From: Motilimonas eburnea
GTDB taxonomy: Bacteria > Pseudomonadota > Gammaproteobacteria > Enterobacterales > CBDFNC01
DNA length: 64,000 nucleotides
Reading direction: 5' to 3'
Assembly (NCBI RefSeq): GCF_021295345.1
Contig: NZ_JAIMJB010000010.1
Span: forward strand, 62,001-126,000
Shown: positions 29,863 to 40,132 of the stretch, piece after piece
Position numbering within the stretch: the first letter of the stretch is position 1
How the letters are laid out: each line of letters opens with the position of its first letter
Notes under the pieces: generated by a model
What the model was told of the DNA's origin: nothing
The model's database searches: none
The model's input: the letters and a program-made list of their open reading frames with translations, nothing else
Made by a program: the position numbers and the translations under genes

Positions 29863-30825
29863 ATGGAAGCGAATATCCTTTGGCTAGTAGTTAGCCTAGC
29901 AGCATTAGTATGGAGTGCAGACAAATTTGTCTTTGGTGCTGCTGCTATCGCCCGAAATTTAGGCATTTCGCCTTTGATCATCGGCTTGACCATCGTCGCA
30001 ATGGGCTCTTCCGCCCCCGAAATGATGGTGGCAGCCAGTGCCAGTTTAAATGGCTCACCCAATACCGCGATAGGCAATGCCATCGGCTCAAACATAACCA
30101 ATATCACCTTAGTACTGGGTTTAACGGCGCTACTTAGACCTATGCTCGTCGCTTCTTCCACCATGCGCCGAGAACTTCCCATGGTGATGCTCACCAGTTT
30201 ATTAGCTGCCTGGTTACTGTGGGATTTACAGTTAACACTGGTTGAAGGCTCATTATTACTGCTTGGTTTCTTTGCCACCATCGGCGGCCTCACCTACATG
30301 GCCTTAAAAAATCCAGACAACCAAGACCCCTTAGTCAGTGAACTCGAAGAAGAGATCCCGTCTGACGTTCCCCTCTGGCAAGCACTATTCTGGTTAGTGT
30401 TTGGCCTCGCCTTACTGATATACAGTTCTGACAAATTAGTCGACTCTGCAGTCGATATCGCGCGATACTTTGGTATCTCAGATCTCGTCATTGGCTTAAC
30501 CATTATAGCCATCGGTACCAGCTTACCGGAATTAGCTGCCTGTATTGCCAGCGTGTTGAAAAAAGAGGGCGATCTCGCCCTAGGTAATATTGTCGGCTCT
30601 AACATCTTTAATATTTTAGCTGTGTTGGCTATTCCGGGTCTTATCGCCCCAGGCGAAATCGATGCCAGTGCCGCTGGACGCGACATGTACTATATGCTGG
30701 GCGTCACTATTTTGCTGCTGATTGTGGCGGGCAATGGCAAGATCAAAGAAATAACCCGAGTTGAAGGCGGATTACTGTTAGCCTGCTTTGTCGCTTATCA
30801 GGTATTATTGTTTTACACCATGTAA
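29863..30825 (+). CDS. yrbG: YrbG, calcium/sodium:cation antiporter family
   Basis: CaCA-superfamily inner-membrane exchanger; the physiological ion in bacteria is not certain. 320 residues with ten or so membrane helices and the two alpha-repeat motifs: MGSSAPEMMVAASASLNG...AIGNAIGSN in the first half and IGTSLPELAACIAS...ALGNIVGSN in the second. A long acidic loop (ELEEEIPSD) separates the halves. It precedes kdsC directly; in E. coli kdsD lies between them. Confidence 0.93.
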   Translation: MEANILWLVVSLAALVWSADKFVFGAAAIARNLGISPLIIGLTIVAMGSSAPEMMVAASASLNGSPNTAIGNAIGSNITNITLVLGLTALLRPMLVASSTMRRELPMVMLTSLLAAWLLWDLQLTLVEGSLLLLGFFATIGGLTYMALKNPDNQDPLVSELEEEIPSDVPLWQALFWLVFGLALLIYSSDKLVDSAVDIARYFGISDLVIGLTIIAIGTSLPELAACIASVLKKEGDLALGNIVGSNIFNILAVLAIPGLIAPGEIDASAAGRDMYYMLGVTILLLIVAGNGKIKEITRVEGGLLLACFVAYQVLLFYTM

Positions 30826-30842
30826 TCTCATTAAGGTAAGTT

Positions 30843-31391
30843 ATGTTGAAAACCCCCTATGGCGAATTAACCAAGGCGCAGCAGCAACAATTCAATCAAA
30901 TCAAACTATTGATCTGTGATGTTGATGGGGTTTTCTCCGATGGCAGGATTTACATGGGTAATCAAGGGGAAGAGCTCAAAGCATTTCACACCCGAGATGG
31001 CTTCGGAATTAAAGCGATACTTAATGCAAACATCGCCGTTGCCGTGATCACAGGTAGGCAATCGGCCATTGTTAACAATCGAATGAGCGCCCTTGGCGTG
31101 CCTTACATTTTTCAGGGACAAGACGACAAGCTGCTCCCCTATCATCAACTACTCGAACAACTGCAACTCAGCCCTGCTGAAGTGGCTTATATCGGTGACG
31201 ACGTCATTGACTTACCCGTCATGAATCACGTTGGTTTAGGTATCGCGGTCGCCGACGCCCATCCTATCGTGCAACAACAAGCGGATTATATTACCTGTAT
31301 CAAGGGTGGCCATGGCGCGGTCAGAGAAGTCTGCGACCTACTTTTGTGCAGTCGGGGCTTATTGGATCAAGCCAAAGGAACCAGTGTATGA
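30843..31391 (+). CDS. kdsC: KdsC, 3-deoxy-D-manno-octulosonate 8-phosphate phosphatase
   Basis: HAD phosphatase that makes free Kdo for the LPS inner core. 182 residues. The nucleophile motif is DVDGVFSDG (Asp26, Asp28), with TGRQSAIV (motif II) and GDDVIDLPVM (motif IV). Stop and lptC start overlap as ATGA. The isomerase gene kdsD that normally precedes it is absent here. Confidence 0.96.
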   Translation: MLKTPYGELTKAQQQQFNQIKLLICDVDGVFSDGRIYMGNQGEELKAFHTRDGFGIKAILNANIAVAVITGRQSAIVNNRMSALGVPYIFQGQDDKLLPYHQLLEQLQLSPAEVAYIGDDVIDLPVMNHVGLGIAVADAHPIVQQQADYITCIKGGHGAVREVCDLLLCSRGLLDQAKGTSV

Positions 31392-31942
31392 ATAAGCTAA
31401 ATGCTTGGCTGTTCATTCTATTTGCGATATCACTCGGTGCTTGGCAATATTTTAAAGCCGAGGAAGCAACCAAAAAAGAGCGCGATCCTTCCCAAGCTTA
31501 TTTTGTGGCAAACCAGATCCAAAGCTCGCTATTTACCCCCAATGGAACGGTAGACTATCAGGTTTTTGCCACACAAATGCACCATTATCAAGATCGACTC
31601 ATCACCGAGTTTACCAAACCCGTTGTGGTCGTGTTTCGCAATAATGATCAAACTCAATGGCAAATTACCGGTGATCATGGCACCTTATTCGACCGTGATA
31701 GTTTTGAGCTCAGTGATAATGTGACCATCACTAACCTAACACATGATCAACATATCAATTTGATTACAACAGAAAAGTTAACATTGGATTTGATTAAAAA
31801 CGAGCTTCATTCAGACGATCTTGTCACCCTGTATGGCGATCAAATCAAGCAACAAGGTACGGGCCTGTTCGGTGAGTTAAATGGCAAAAACATCAGTTTA
31901 TTAAATCAAGTAACGGCGACTTATTTAAATGAAAAACCTTAA
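31388..31942 (+). CDS. lptC: LptC, LPS export bitopic membrane protein
   Basis: Inner-membrane component that receives LPS from LptB2FG and hands it to LptA. 184 residues from the ATG at 31388: one N-terminal membrane helix (about 5-20) and a periplasmic beta-jellyroll. The segment WQITGDHGTLFDRDSFELSDNVTI is typical of the LptC/OstA fold. Overlaps kdsC by 4 bases and lptA by 14. Confidence 0.94.
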   Translation: MNKLNAWLFILFAISLGAWQYFKAEEATKKERDPSQAYFVANQIQSSLFTPNGTVDYQVFATQMHHYQDRLITEFTKPVVVVFRNNDQTQWQITGDHGTLFDRDSFELSDNVTITNLTHDQHINLITTEKLTLDLIKNELHSDDLVTLYGDQIKQQGTGLFGELNGKNISLLNQVTATYLNEKP

Positions 31943-32450
31943 TCTATTACTCGCATCTTTGCTTCTGCTTAGCGCTCCTAGCTACGCCCTTAAATCAGAC
32001 TCGACCAAAGAAATCGTGATCCGCGCTGACGCGAACACCGCCAACCTAGACAATAATACCACCACCTTTTCAGGCAATGTGGTAGTCACCCAAGGCAGCA
32101 TAAAAATGACGGCCAATAAATTAGTTGGCATACGTCATAAGGCAGGTGAAGAAGAGATGATTGCCACGGGCAATCCGGCGACCTTCTATCAAATGATGGA
32201 TGACGGAAAACCCGTTGAAGCTCGTGCCAACACGATACGTTATTTGAAGAAAACCAATCAAATTATCTTGAGCAAAAACGCAACCTTATCGCAGCTAGAC
32301 AGTAATTATACCGCCGAAAAAATCACCTATAACATCACCTCGCGCCAAATCGAAGGTAAAAAAGGTGACCAGCAAACTCGAACCGTATTTTTACCGGCAC
32401 AAATCGAACAAAAAAATAAATCAAACTCATCTGATAAAACGGCGCAATAA
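31929..32450 (+). CDS. lptA: LptA, periplasmic LPS bridge protein
   Basis: Periplasmic protein that polymerises into the beta-jellyroll bridge carrying LPS to LptDE. 173 residues with a signal peptide ending PSYA near residue 20. The OstA-like core reads [26 protein letters not shown]. The C-terminal tail is polar ([14 protein letters not shown]). Its stop overlaps the lptB start by one base. Confidence 0.95.
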   Translation: MKNLNLLLASLLLLSAPSYALKSDSTKEIVIRADANTANLDNNTTTFSGNVVVTQGSIKMTANKLVGIRHKAGEEEMIATGNPATFYQMMDDGKPVEARANTIRYLKKTNQIILSKNATLSQLDSNYTAEKITYNITSRQIEGKKGDQQTRTVFLPAQIEQKNKSNSSDKTAQ

Positions 32451-33175
32451 TGGCAATACTTCAAGCAAAAGACTTAGCAAAAAGTTATAAAAACCGCCGC
32501 GTCGTCAACGGCGTTAGTTTGCAAGTAGAAACAGGCCAAATCGTGGGTTTACTGGGACCAAATGGAGCCGGTAAGACCACCACTTTCTATATGGTAGTCG
32601 GCCTAGTGAAACGCGATGAAGGCCAAATATTCATTAATGACGAAGAGATATCAAGCCAGCCGATGCATGTGCGAGCACAAAAAGGCATTGGCTATTTACC
32701 ACAAGAAGCCTCCATTTTTCGCCGTTTAACCGTGTCGCAAAACATCATGGCCATCTTAGAAATTCGAGATGAGCTCTCCGCCGAACAAAAACAAGACCGG
32801 CTCAATGAACTACTTGAAGAGTTTCATATTACCCACATCAAAGACAGTAAAGGGATGGCCCTGTCTGGGGGGGAAAGAAGGCGAGTTGAAATTGCCCGCG
32901 CCTTGGCTGCCGATCCACAATTTATCTTGCTCGATGAGCCCTTTGCGGGCGTTGACCCCATCTCTGTAATTGATATAAAAAAAATCATAGAACACTTACG
33001 GGACAGAGGCTTAGGTGTATTAATCACTGATCATAATGTGAGAGAGACACTAGATGTATGTGAATATTCCTATATAGTGAGTCATGGGGAAATGATTGCC
33101 ACAGGTACCCCAGACGAAATTTTACAAGACGAACAAGTAAAACGAGTCTACCTAGGCGATCAATTCAAGCTATAG
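32450..33175 (+). CDS. lptB: LptB, ATPase of the LPS export system
   Basis: ABC ATPase that powers LPS extraction from the inner membrane with LptF, LptG and LptC. 241 residues, the same as E. coli. Walker [10 protein letters not shown] (about 36-44), signature [16 protein letters not shown], Walker [17 protein letters not shown] and the switch histidine in LITDHNVRE are all intact. Precedes rpoN as in most gammaproteobacteria. Confidence 0.98.
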   Translation: MAILQAKDLAKSYKNRRVVNGVSLQVETGQIVGLLGPNGAGKTTTFYMVVGLVKRDEGQIFINDEEISSQPMHVRAQKGIGYLPQEASIFRRLTVSQNIMAILEIRDELSAEQKQDRLNELLEEFHITHIKDSKGMALSGGERRRVEIARALAADPQFILLDEPFAGVDPISVIDIKKIIEHLRDRGLGVLITDHNVRETLDVCEYSYIVSHGEMIATGTPDEILQDEQVKRVYLGDQFKL

Positions 33176-33267
33176 TTTTAAAGGTAAACAAATTTTGGAT
33201 GCAACCAAGTCAACGTCCTTTGCATCCTGATTTTTTTAAACCTTCAGAGTTATGTAACAGGAATTTA

Positions 33268-34719
33268 ATGAAACCAACCCTACAGTTGCGTTTGGGTCAG
33301 CAGTTAACCATGACCCCCCAGCTACAGCAAGCGATCCGCTTGTTGCAGCTTTCTACATTAGAGTTACAGCAAGAAATTCAAGAAGCCATTGAGTCAAACC
33401 CCTTGCTCGAAGTTGAAGAAAACGAACCAAGCGGTGATGAGTCAAGTTATGACAACGACACCAGTAGCCAGCTTGAAACCTCCGAAGCCATGGCGCAAAA
33501 CGACATTCCCGATGACTTACCCACCGACTCAACTTGGGATGACACTTTCACCACCAACGCAGGTACAAGCAGCTCAGGCGTCGGCTCTGGCGGAGAAGAC
33601 AGCGATTATATTTACCAAGGCGAGACCACCGCGAATTTACAAGATCACCTGATCTGGCAAATGGAGCTCACTCCCTTTAGTGAAACCGATCGCGCCATTG
33701 CACTGGCCATCATCGATGCCATTGATGAATCCGGTTACCTGACGGTTTCCAGTGAAGATATTTTAGAAAGTGTCGCATCTGAAAACCTAGACGTTGAATT
33801 AGATGAAGTAGAAGCGGTTCTCAAAAGATTACAGCATTTTGATCCCCTAGGGGTGGGAGCAAGGTCGGCCCAAGAGTGCATGCTGATCCAACTCAATCAA
33901 ATAGCGCCCGACACCCCTTGGTTAGATGAAGCCATTAGCATCATCAAAGAGCACATGGACTTACTCGCGAATCGTGACTATCGCACGTTAAGCCGTAAAA
34001 CCAAACTCAAAGAAGAAGAGCTGCGCGAGGTAATGCGCTTAATTCATACCTTAGAGCCACGCCCAGGCAATGCCGTGGTGGAATTAGACGCTCAATACAT
34101 CGTGCCCGACGTCTCGGTACAAAAGAAAGCCGGGCGCTGGGTTGTTGAGTTGAATCCGGATAGCATGCCTAAAATTCGCGTGAATGATCAATACGCTGCG
34201 TTCGCTAAACAAACTCGCAACAGCGACGATAGTCAGTTTATTCGCTCCCACCTGCAAGAAGCAAAATGGTTTATTAAAAGCCTAGAGAGTAGAAATGAAA
34301 CCTTGATGAAGGTCGCTAACTGCATCGTCCAGCATCAAGTCGCTTTTTTTGAATATGGTGACGAAGCCATGAAACCTATGGTGCTCAATGACGTGGCCGA
34401 GGCCGTAGAGATGCATGAGTCAACCATTTCCCGTGTCACCACGCAAAAATTCATGCACACCCCGAGGGGCATTTTTGAGCTGAAATACTTTTTCTCTAGT
34501 CACGTGGCCACAGAAAGTGGTGGCGAATGCTCTTCAACCGCCATTCGCGCACTGATCAAGAAATTGGTCGCAGCCGAGACCCCAGCAAAACCCCTCAGTG
34601 ACAGTAAAATAACCCAGCTTTTAGCCGATCAAGGCATCAAGGTGGCTCGAAGAACCATAGCTAAGTACAGAGAATCATTAAATATTCCGCCTTCAAACCA
34701 ACGTAAGAGTCTACTTTAG
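33268..34719 (+). CDS. rpoN: RpoN, RNA polymerase sigma-54 factor
   Basis: Alternative sigma factor for enhancer-dependent promoters (nitrogen, flagella, pili). From the ATG at 33268 ([26 protein letters not shown]) with an AGGAA site, it has 483 residues. The Q/L-rich activator-binding region I, an acidic region II (about 50-115), the core-binding domain, and the C-terminal RpoN box [21 protein letters not shown]-type segment are visible. An in-frame ATG at 33199 lacks family support. Confidence 0.96.
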   Translation: MKPTLQLRLGQQLTMTPQLQQAIRLLQLSTLELQQEIQEAIESNPLLEVEENEPSGDESSYDNDTSSQLETSEAMAQNDIPDDLPTDSTWDDTFTTNAGTSSSGVGSGGEDSDYIYQGETTANLQDHLIWQMELTPFSETDRAIALAIIDAIDESGYLTVSSEDILESVASENLDVELDEVEAVLKRLQHFDPLGVGARSAQECMLIQLNQIAPDTPWLDEAISIIKEHMDLLANRDYRTLSRKTKLKEEELREVMRLIHTLEPRPGNAVVELDAQYIVPDVSVQKKAGRWVVELNPDSMPKIRVNDQYAAFAKQTRNSDDSQFIRSHLQEAKWFIKSLESRNETLMKVANCIVQHQVAFFEYGDEAMKPMVLNDVAEAVEMHESTISRVTTQKFMHTPRGIFELKYFFSSHVATESGGECSSTAIRALIKKLVAAETPAKPLSDSKITQLLADQGIKVARRTIAKYRESLNIPPSNQRKSLL

Positions 34720-34739
34720 ACAACAATAGGAGAGTCGAT

Positions 34740-35027
34740 ATGCAAATCACCCTTTCAGGTCATCACATTGAGATCACTGATTCAATGCGCAATTATGTCG
34801 AAACGAAATTCTCTAAACTTGAGCGTCATTCTGATAACATCAACTCTATTCAGGTGATACTTAACGTTGAAAAATTAAATCAAATCGCGGAAGCCAAAAT
34901 TAACTTAACCGGTGGTGAAGTGTTTGCTAACGCTCAAGATGCTGATATGTATGCTGCAATCGACGCCTTAGTCGACAAACTCGATCGACAAGTTATTAAG
35001 CAAAAGGAAAAGCTGAAACAGTCTTAA
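34740..35027 (+). CDS. hpf: Hpf, short ribosome hibernation promoting factor
   Basis: Binds the 30S decoding region and promotes 100S dimer formation in stationary phase. 95 residues, the short form that acts together with Rmf. Starts MQITLSGHHIEITDSMRNYVETKF. An AGGAGAG ribosome-binding site lies upstream. Located directly after rpoN. Confidence 0.96.
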   Translation: MQITLSGHHIEITDSMRNYVETKFSKLERHSDNINSIQVILNVEKLNQIAEAKINLTGGEVFANAQDADMYAAIDALVDKLDRQVIKQKEKLKQS

Positions 35028-35035
35028 GCTCAACT

Positions 35036-35482
35036 ATGCAAATTAATCAATTATTAACTCAAGACTGCACGTTAAGTGCAGTTTCTTGTTCAAGCAAGAA
35101 AAAAGCACTGGAAATCATTAGCGAGTTAGCAGCCGATAAGCTCAGCATCGACGCCAAACTTGTGTTTGAAAACTTACTCACTCGTGAGCGCCTTGGCACT
35201 ACCGGTGTGGGTTGTGGCATCGCGATTCCTCACGCGAGGATCAGCGACGACTACCCAGTAACGGGCATCTTTATCCAATGTGAAAGCCCCATCGACTATA
35301 GCGCCATTGATAACCAACCCGTTGATTTATTATTTGCTGTGTTGGTGCCAGAAAGCCAATGTAGCGAACATTTAAAAACCCTGTCACTTATTGCGGGTAA
35401 ACTCTCAGATAAACAAGTCTGTCGTCAGCTGCGTGCAGCGAAAACCGACGCGGAATTGTTTGACGTTATCTGCACCTCTTAA
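35036..35482 (+). CDS. ptsN: PtsN, EIIA-Ntr of the nitrogen phosphotransferase system
   Basis: Regulatory EIIA protein of PTS-Ntr, phosphorylated by NPr. 148 residues against 163 in E. coli, so slightly short at the C-terminus. The phosphorylated histidine is His66 in [22 protein letters not shown] is the family core. Part of rpoN-hpf-ptsN-rapZ-npr. Confidence 0.95.
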   Translation: MQINQLLTQDCTLSAVSCSSKKKALEIISELAADKLSIDAKLVFENLLTRERLGTTGVGCGIAIPHARISDDYPVTGIFIQCESPIDYSAIDNQPVDLLFAVLVPESQCSEHLKTLSLIAGKLSDKQVCRQLRAAKTDAELFDVICTS

Positions 35483-35493
35483 ACGGAACCATT

Positions 35494-36339
35494 ATGAAAC
35501 TCACCATTGTGAGTGGTCGCTCAGGCTCTGGTAAAACAGTCGCATTGCGGGTACTTGAAGACTTAGGCTATTACTGTGTCGACAATCTGCCATTGCCTTT
35601 ACTTCCCGCTTTAATTCAAAGCTTGCAAGAAAGTTACGAGGCCGTCGCCGTCAGCATCGATGTACGAAACTTACCCCTCGATCCGAGTGAACTGCATAAC
35701 ACCATTCAAACGCTGGCAACCCAAGTCGAGCTCACCACCCTATTTTTAGATGCCAGTAGCGCCATCCTAGTACGCCGTTACAGTGAAACACGGCGTTTGC
35801 ACCCATTAGCAAAGATGAAGTTATCTTTGTCCCAAGCCATTGATCAAGAAACCGTATTACTGGAGCCGATTTCTGAATCGGCCGATCTGCGCATTGATAC
35901 CAGTGAGATGTCGATTCATGATCTTAGTGAATTGGTAAAACAGCGCGTGCTGGGGCAAAAAAATCATGAACTGGTATTAGTAATCGAATCTTTTGGCTTT
36001 AAAAACGGCTTACCCAAAGACGCGGATTACGTATTTGATGCCCGCTTTCTCCCCAATCCACACTGGGTACCAGAACTCAAACCACAAACCGGTTTAGATG
36101 CCGAGGTGCAGCATTATTTGTCCGAGCAGCCCTTGGTGGTGAAGTTTATTTGGCAACTGGAAAACTTAATAGGCACCTGGCTACCCCATCTCGAGCGCAA
36201 CAATCGCAGCTATGTCACCATTGCCATCGGCTGTACGGGAGGTCAACACCGCTCTGTCTATATCGCCGAAAAGCTCGCCGAGTATTTTAAACAAGAGCAT
36301 CAAGTGCAAATTCGCCATCGAACCTTGGAAAAACGCTAA
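35494..36339 (+). CDS. rapZ: RapZ, RNase adaptor / nucleotide-binding protein
   Basis: In enterobacteria guides RNase E to GlmZ sRNA to control glucosamine-6-phosphate synthase. 281 residues. Walker [13 protein letters not shown] is at residues 8-15, followed by [14 protein letters not shown]. The C-terminal domain carries [17 protein letters not shown], the putative metabolite-binding loop. Adjacent to ptsN and npr without gaps. Confidence 0.96.
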   Translation: MKLTIVSGRSGSGKTVALRVLEDLGYYCVDNLPLPLLPALIQSLQESYEAVAVSIDVRNLPLDPSELHNTIQTLATQVELTTLFLDASSAILVRRYSETRRLHPLAKMKLSLSQAIDQETVLLEPISESADLRIDTSEMSIHDLSELVKQRVLGQKNHELVLVIESFGFKNGLPKDADYVFDARFLPNPHWVPELKPQTGLDAEVQHYLSEQPLVVKFIWQLENLIGTWLPHLERNNRSYVTIAIGCTGGQHRSVYIAEKLAEYFKQEHQVQIRHRTLEKR

Positions 36340-36615
36340 ATGTCGCAGTTAGAACAATATATAACGATAAAAAATAAATTGGGTTTACATGCAAGAGCGG
36401 CTGTAAAACTCGCTGAATTAGCGTTAAAATTCGACGCCACCGTGACGCTAGTTCACGGCGACAAGTCAGCTTCAGCGGCCAGTGTAATGGGTTTACTTAT
36501 GCTAGAAACCTGCCAGGGCCAACAAATTGTAATTCAAGCGCAAGGAGCCGATGCCCATAATGCATTGGAGGCGGTCAAACAACTCATAGAAGATAAATTT
36601 GAAGAAGAAGAGTAA
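36340..36615 (+). CDS. ptsO: NPr, phosphocarrier protein of PTS-Ntr
   Basis: HPr-like carrier that passes phosphate from EI-Ntr to PtsN. 91 residues. The active histidine is His17 in [14 protein letters not shown], and the serine region is [11 protein letters not shown]. It starts on the base after the rapZ stop. Confidence 0.95.
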   Translation: MSQLEQYITIKNKLGLHARAAVKLAELALKFDATVTLVHGDKSASAASVMGLLMLETCQGQQIVIQAQGADAHNALEAVKQLIEDKFEEEE

Positions 36616-36697
36616 CTAAATTTTTACTATCGCAACCTTAAACGTCCCCAATGGTACGTTACATTTTGATAGTACAGTTCTTAAGGGGGAGTGACGG

Positions 36698-38059
36698 ATG
36701 CTAGATACACTAGTTAATCTCAATACACATGAACGCCTAACCGAATTAAACCAAGCCCTCAATAGTGGCATGTATGTTCATGCCAGGCGCATACTACAAC
36801 AGCTCCACCCTGAAGACATTGCTCTATTACTGGAATCGTCACCCCAAGGCGAGCGACGTAACATTTGGCAACTGACCGATCCTGAACAGCAAGGCGAAAT
36901 TCTTGAAGAATTAAACGAGGATGCCCGCGACAGTATTCTGGCGTTAATGGACACGGAAAATCTCGTTGCTGCCACCGAAGGCATGGATACCGATGATCTG
37001 GCGTATGTATTAAGTGGCCTTGACGAAGATGCATATCAAGACGTGTTGTCGCAAATGGATGCACAAGACAGACAACGCCTAGAGCAAGCACTGGCCTACC
37101 CCGAGGATACCGCCGGTAGCGTGATGAATACCGACACCGTCACCCTTAGACCTGATGTAACCATCGATGTGGTACTGCGTTACTTGCGCCTTAAAACTGA
37201 GCTACCAGAAGGCACAGATGCTCTATATGTCGTTGATAAAAAGGATATTCTACTAGGGGAAGTCACGCTCGCAACCTTGCTTACAGTCGACCCCTCTTCA
37301 CGTGTCAGTGACGTGATGGATAAGAGTAAACAGCGTATTCCCGTCGAGATGGAAGAAATCGAAATCGCGAAAATCTTTGAACGTCGTGACCTGATCAGTG
37401 CACCGGTGGTAGACCAGCACGGTCAGTTACTGGGCCGGATCACCATTGATGACGTGGTCGATATTATTCGTGAAGATGCCGACCATAAAATGATGGGGAT
37501 GGCAGGTATGGATGATGATGAAGATACCTTTGCTCCCGTTCTTAAAAGTACCAAGCGCCGTACCTTTTGGTTGACCGTCAATTTAGGTGCCGCGCTGCTG
37601 GCCGCTTCGGTTTCTAACATGTTTGAGGCCACCATCTCTGAAATAGCCACCCTTGCCGTGCTCATGACCATAGTACCCAGCATGGGAGGCATTGCCGGCA
37701 ACCAAACCCTTGCCCTCGTTATTCGTGGTATGGCTGTTGGCCATATCGGCGATGCAAACAGCCGCGTCTTGATCATGAAAGAAGCGGCAATCGGTTTATT
37801 AAACGGGTTGATTTGGGCGATCTTGGTGGCCGTGGCGGTCGTGATCTGGAAAGGCGATGTCAATATTGGCTATGTGATTGCTGGTGCCATGTTTATCAAC
37901 TTATCGGTGGCGGGGTTAGCTGGAGTATGTATTCCGCTGATCATGAAGAAGTTCAACATCGATCCGGCATTAGCGGGGGGAATGGCATTAACCACCATCA
38001 CAGATGTGGTGGGGCTTTTCTCATTTTTAGGCATGGCGACCCTATTTTTACGCGCCTGA
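36698..38059 (+). CDS. mgtE: MgtE, magnesium transporter/channel
   Basis: Mg2+ channel with cytoplasmic gating. 453 residues: an N domain of helical repeats (about 1-130), a CBS pair (about 135-260), a plug helix and five membrane helices from about 285. Pore-lining residues lie in TTITDVVGLFSFLGMATL, where the family's key aspartate is kept. A GGGGGAG site precedes the ATG. It stands alone after npr and converges on pmbA. Confidence 0.95.
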   Translation: MLDTLVNLNTHERLTELNQALNSGMYVHARRILQQLHPEDIALLLESSPQGERRNIWQLTDPEQQGEILEELNEDARDSILALMDTENLVAATEGMDTDDLAYVLSGLDEDAYQDVLSQMDAQDRQRLEQALAYPEDTAGSVMNTDTVTLRPDVTIDVVLRYLRLKTELPEGTDALYVVDKKDILLGEVTLATLLTVDPSSRVSDVMDKSKQRIPVEMEEIEIAKIFERRDLISAPVVDQHGQLLGRITIDDVVDIIREDADHKMMGMAGMDDDEDTFAPVLKSTKRRTFWLTVNLGAALLAASVSNMFEATISEIATLAVLMTIVPSMGGIAGNQTLALVIRGMAVGHIGDANSRVLIMKEAAIGLLNGLIWAILVAVAVVIWKGDVNIGYVIAGAMFINLSVAGLAGVCIPLIMKKFNIDPALAGGMALTTITDVVGLFSFLGMATLFLRA

Positions 38060-38081
38060 ATTATTACGCCCCTAAAGCAAT

Positions 38082-38101
38082 GGCCCTGCTCAAACAGGGC
38101 C
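38082..38101. terminator. Hairpin between convergent mgtE and pmbA
   Basis: Perfect GGCCCTG / CAGGGCC stem with a 6-base loop midway between the two stop codons. Neither side has a U run, so it is at best a weak terminator or a transcript-end stabiliser. Confidence 0.45.
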
Positions 38102-38115
38102 AAACCAGCGTTGTG

Positions 38116-39459
38116 TTAACTGCCAGCCACTTTCATATTATCGATTAATACCGAACCCGTACGTAAGCTACTGCGCAAATCCACGTCACTGCCCACGGCT
38201 TGGATCCCCATAAACATGTCTTTGAGGTTGCTGGCAATGGTGACCTCATGAACCGGGAAAGCAATTTCACCATTTTCAACCCAAAACCCAGCTGCACCGC
38301 GTGAATAGTCGCCCGACACGGCATTCACACCCTGCCCCATTAACTCAGTCACGTATAAACCCGTGCCAAGCTGGCGTAACATATCCTGTAAATCACCATG
38401 GTTACTGTTTACAAACCAGTTATGGATCCCACCAGCGTGACCTGTCGTTGGCATGCCTAATTTACGGCCAGAGTAGCTCGTTAACAGGTATGAATTAAGG
38501 TCGCCATTAAGAATGATATCGCGATCTTGGGTTTTCACCCCCTCCGCATCATATGGTGAACTGGCCAAGCCGCCCAAAATATGAGGCCGCTCGCTAATAT
38601 TGAACCAAGGCGGGAAGACTTGCGTGTTGAGGCGTTCAAGCAAGAATGAGGATTGACGATAAAGGCTACCGCCACTGATTGCATTCACTAAGTGACCAAA
38701 TAAACTGACGGCACTGTCGGCCGAAAATAGCACAGGACAGCTACAGGTGTCGATTTTGCGCGCGCCTAAACGTGCTACAGACCGCTCAATGGCCTCTTTC
38801 GCCACTTGCTCTGGTTGCCAAAGGTCAGCGCTATTACGGGCCATGGTATAACTGTAATCTCGCTGCATTTCATCGCCTTGCTGTGCAATTAACACGCAGC
38901 TCAAGCTGTGACGACTGGTTAAATAACTTTGCACATAGTCATGGCTGTTACCGTACACCTTGATCCCCAAATGGCTGCTGTAACTTGCGCCATCCGAGTT
39001 GACAATGCGGCTGTCGGCATTAAGTGCGATTTCTTCACACGCTTTGGCAATACTTAACCCTTCATCGGGATCAAGAGACGCAGGATGAAATAAGTCGAGA
39101 TCTTGCGGCGCACGCTCAAGTAACTCAGGATCCGCCAAGCCTGAGAATGGGTCTTGGCTGGTATGCTTGGCGATTTCGATGGCCGCTTGCACCGCTCGAG
39201 CAATCGACTCTTGGCTAATATCAGAAGTGGAAGAGTTGCCCTTACGACCATCAACATACACACTGATCCCCAAGGCACCGTCATGATTAAACTCAATATT
39301 TTCGACTTCAGTCATACGTGTGTTGACAGAAATTCCGGTTTGGCGACTGACCGCCACTTCGGCCTGATCGGCACCGAGTTTCGTTGCCATCGAGACGGCA
39401 TCAGCAACGGCCTGTTTGAGCTGCGCTTGTTCTTGCGCGATGAGACGACTTGAATCCAT
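38116..39459 (-). CDS. pmbA: PmbA (TldE), TldD/E metalloprotease subunit
   Basis: Partner of TldD; together they degrade unfolded peptides and mature microcin B17. 447 residues. Recognised by the N-terminal VSRQTGISVNTRMTEVENIEF segment and the C-terminal SGDYSRGAAGFWVENGEIAFPVHEVTIA motif. It lacks the HExxxH motif, which is on TldD. In this genome tldD lies nearby, separated only by darP. Confidence 0.95.
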   Translation of the reverse strand: MDSSRLIAQEQAQLKQAVADAVSMATKLGADQAEVAVSRQTGISVNTRMTEVENIEFNHDGALGISVYVDGRKGNSSTSDISQESIARAVQAAIEIAKHTSQDPFSGLADPELLERAPQDLDLFHPASLDPDEGLSIAKACEEIALNADSRIVNSDGASYSSHLGIKVYGNSHDYVQSYLTSRHSLSCVLIAQQGDEMQRDYSYTMARNSADLWQPEQVAKEAIERSVARLGARKIDTCSCPVLFSADSAVSLFGHLVNAISGGSLYRQSSFLLERLNTQVFPPWFNISERPHILGGLASSPYDAEGVKTQDRDIILNGDLNSYLLTSYSGRKLGMPTTGHAGGIHNWFVNSNHGDLQDMLRQLGTGLYVTELMGQGVNAVSGDYSRGAAGFWVENGEIAFPVHEVTIASNLKDMFMGIQAVGSDVDLRSSLRTGSVLIDNMKVAGS

Positions 39460-39568
39460 GTTCCTTGCTCTACTTTAGATACATTTTTGCTAAGCATATC
39501 ACGACATGAGGAGCTTAATGTAATTTGCTGGTAAGATAGAGGTATCAAAACGCAAACAAAGAACCAAT

Positions 39569-40072
39569 ATGTATAACGAAGACGATAATGAATTCATCAG
39601 CAAAACCGAGCTGAAACGTGAAAGTGAGGCTTTACAACAGCTAGGCCAGCGTTTAGTCAAACTTAGCCCTAGCGAATTAAAACAGATCCCCTTATCTGAA
39701 GGGCTGGCCGATGCCATCAAACTGGCCCATAAAATTAGCAATAAGCACGAAGCCTTGCGTCGCCAAATGCAATACATAGGCAAATTGATGCGCTTTGAGG
39801 ATCCTGAGCCTATTGAGGCAGCGCTGGACGTGTTAGCCAACAAACACCAAGCCGCCACCCATGCGTTTCATCAACTTGAATTACAACGAGATAAACTCAT
39901 CAGCGAAGGTGACAGTGCGATTTCAGAGCTGTTGGAAACTCAGCCACAACTCGAGCGTCAAAAGCTAAGACAATTAGTTCGCCAAGCCAATAAGGAAGCG
40001 GCCGGAAATAAGCCACCTAAAGCGGCACGGGAATTATTTAAGTACCTGCGTGAAATGGTATTAGAAAAGTAG
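39569..40072 (+). CDS. darP: DarP (YjgA), DUF615 ribosome-associated protein
   Basis: Factor that binds 50S subunits and aids late 50S assembly. 167 residues, all helical, with the conserved C-terminal LRQLVRQANKEAAGNKPPKAARELFKYLRE stretch (residues about 134-164) and an N-terminal KTELKRESEALQQLGQRLVKLS motif. It is the only plus-strand gene between pmbA and tldD and is divergent from pmbA. Confidence 0.93.
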   Translation: MYNEDDNEFISKTELKRESEALQQLGQRLVKLSPSELKQIPLSEGLADAIKLAHKISNKHEALRRQMQYIGKLMRFEDPEPIEAALDVLANKHQAATHAFHQLELQRDKLISEGDSAISELLETQPQLERQKLRQLVRQANKEAAGNKPPKAARELFKYLREMVLEK

Positions 40073-40100
40073 AAAAACCGTTAAAACGACCAGCCCTAAC

Positions 40101-40118
40101 GCCTCTCACCCGAGAGGC
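40101..40118. terminator. Hairpin between convergent darP and tldD
   Basis: Perfect GCCTCTC / GAGAGGC stem with a 4-base ACCC loop in the 60 bases between the two stop codons. No U run follows on either strand. Confidence 0.45.
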
Positions 40119-40132
40119 GCTCGTCATCCAAT

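Noticed and set aside
33199-33267. Longer N-terminus for RpoN
   Set aside because: Sigma-54 begins with the MKxxLQLRxGQQL segment; the upstream codons are not conserved, and the AGGAA site fits the later ATG.
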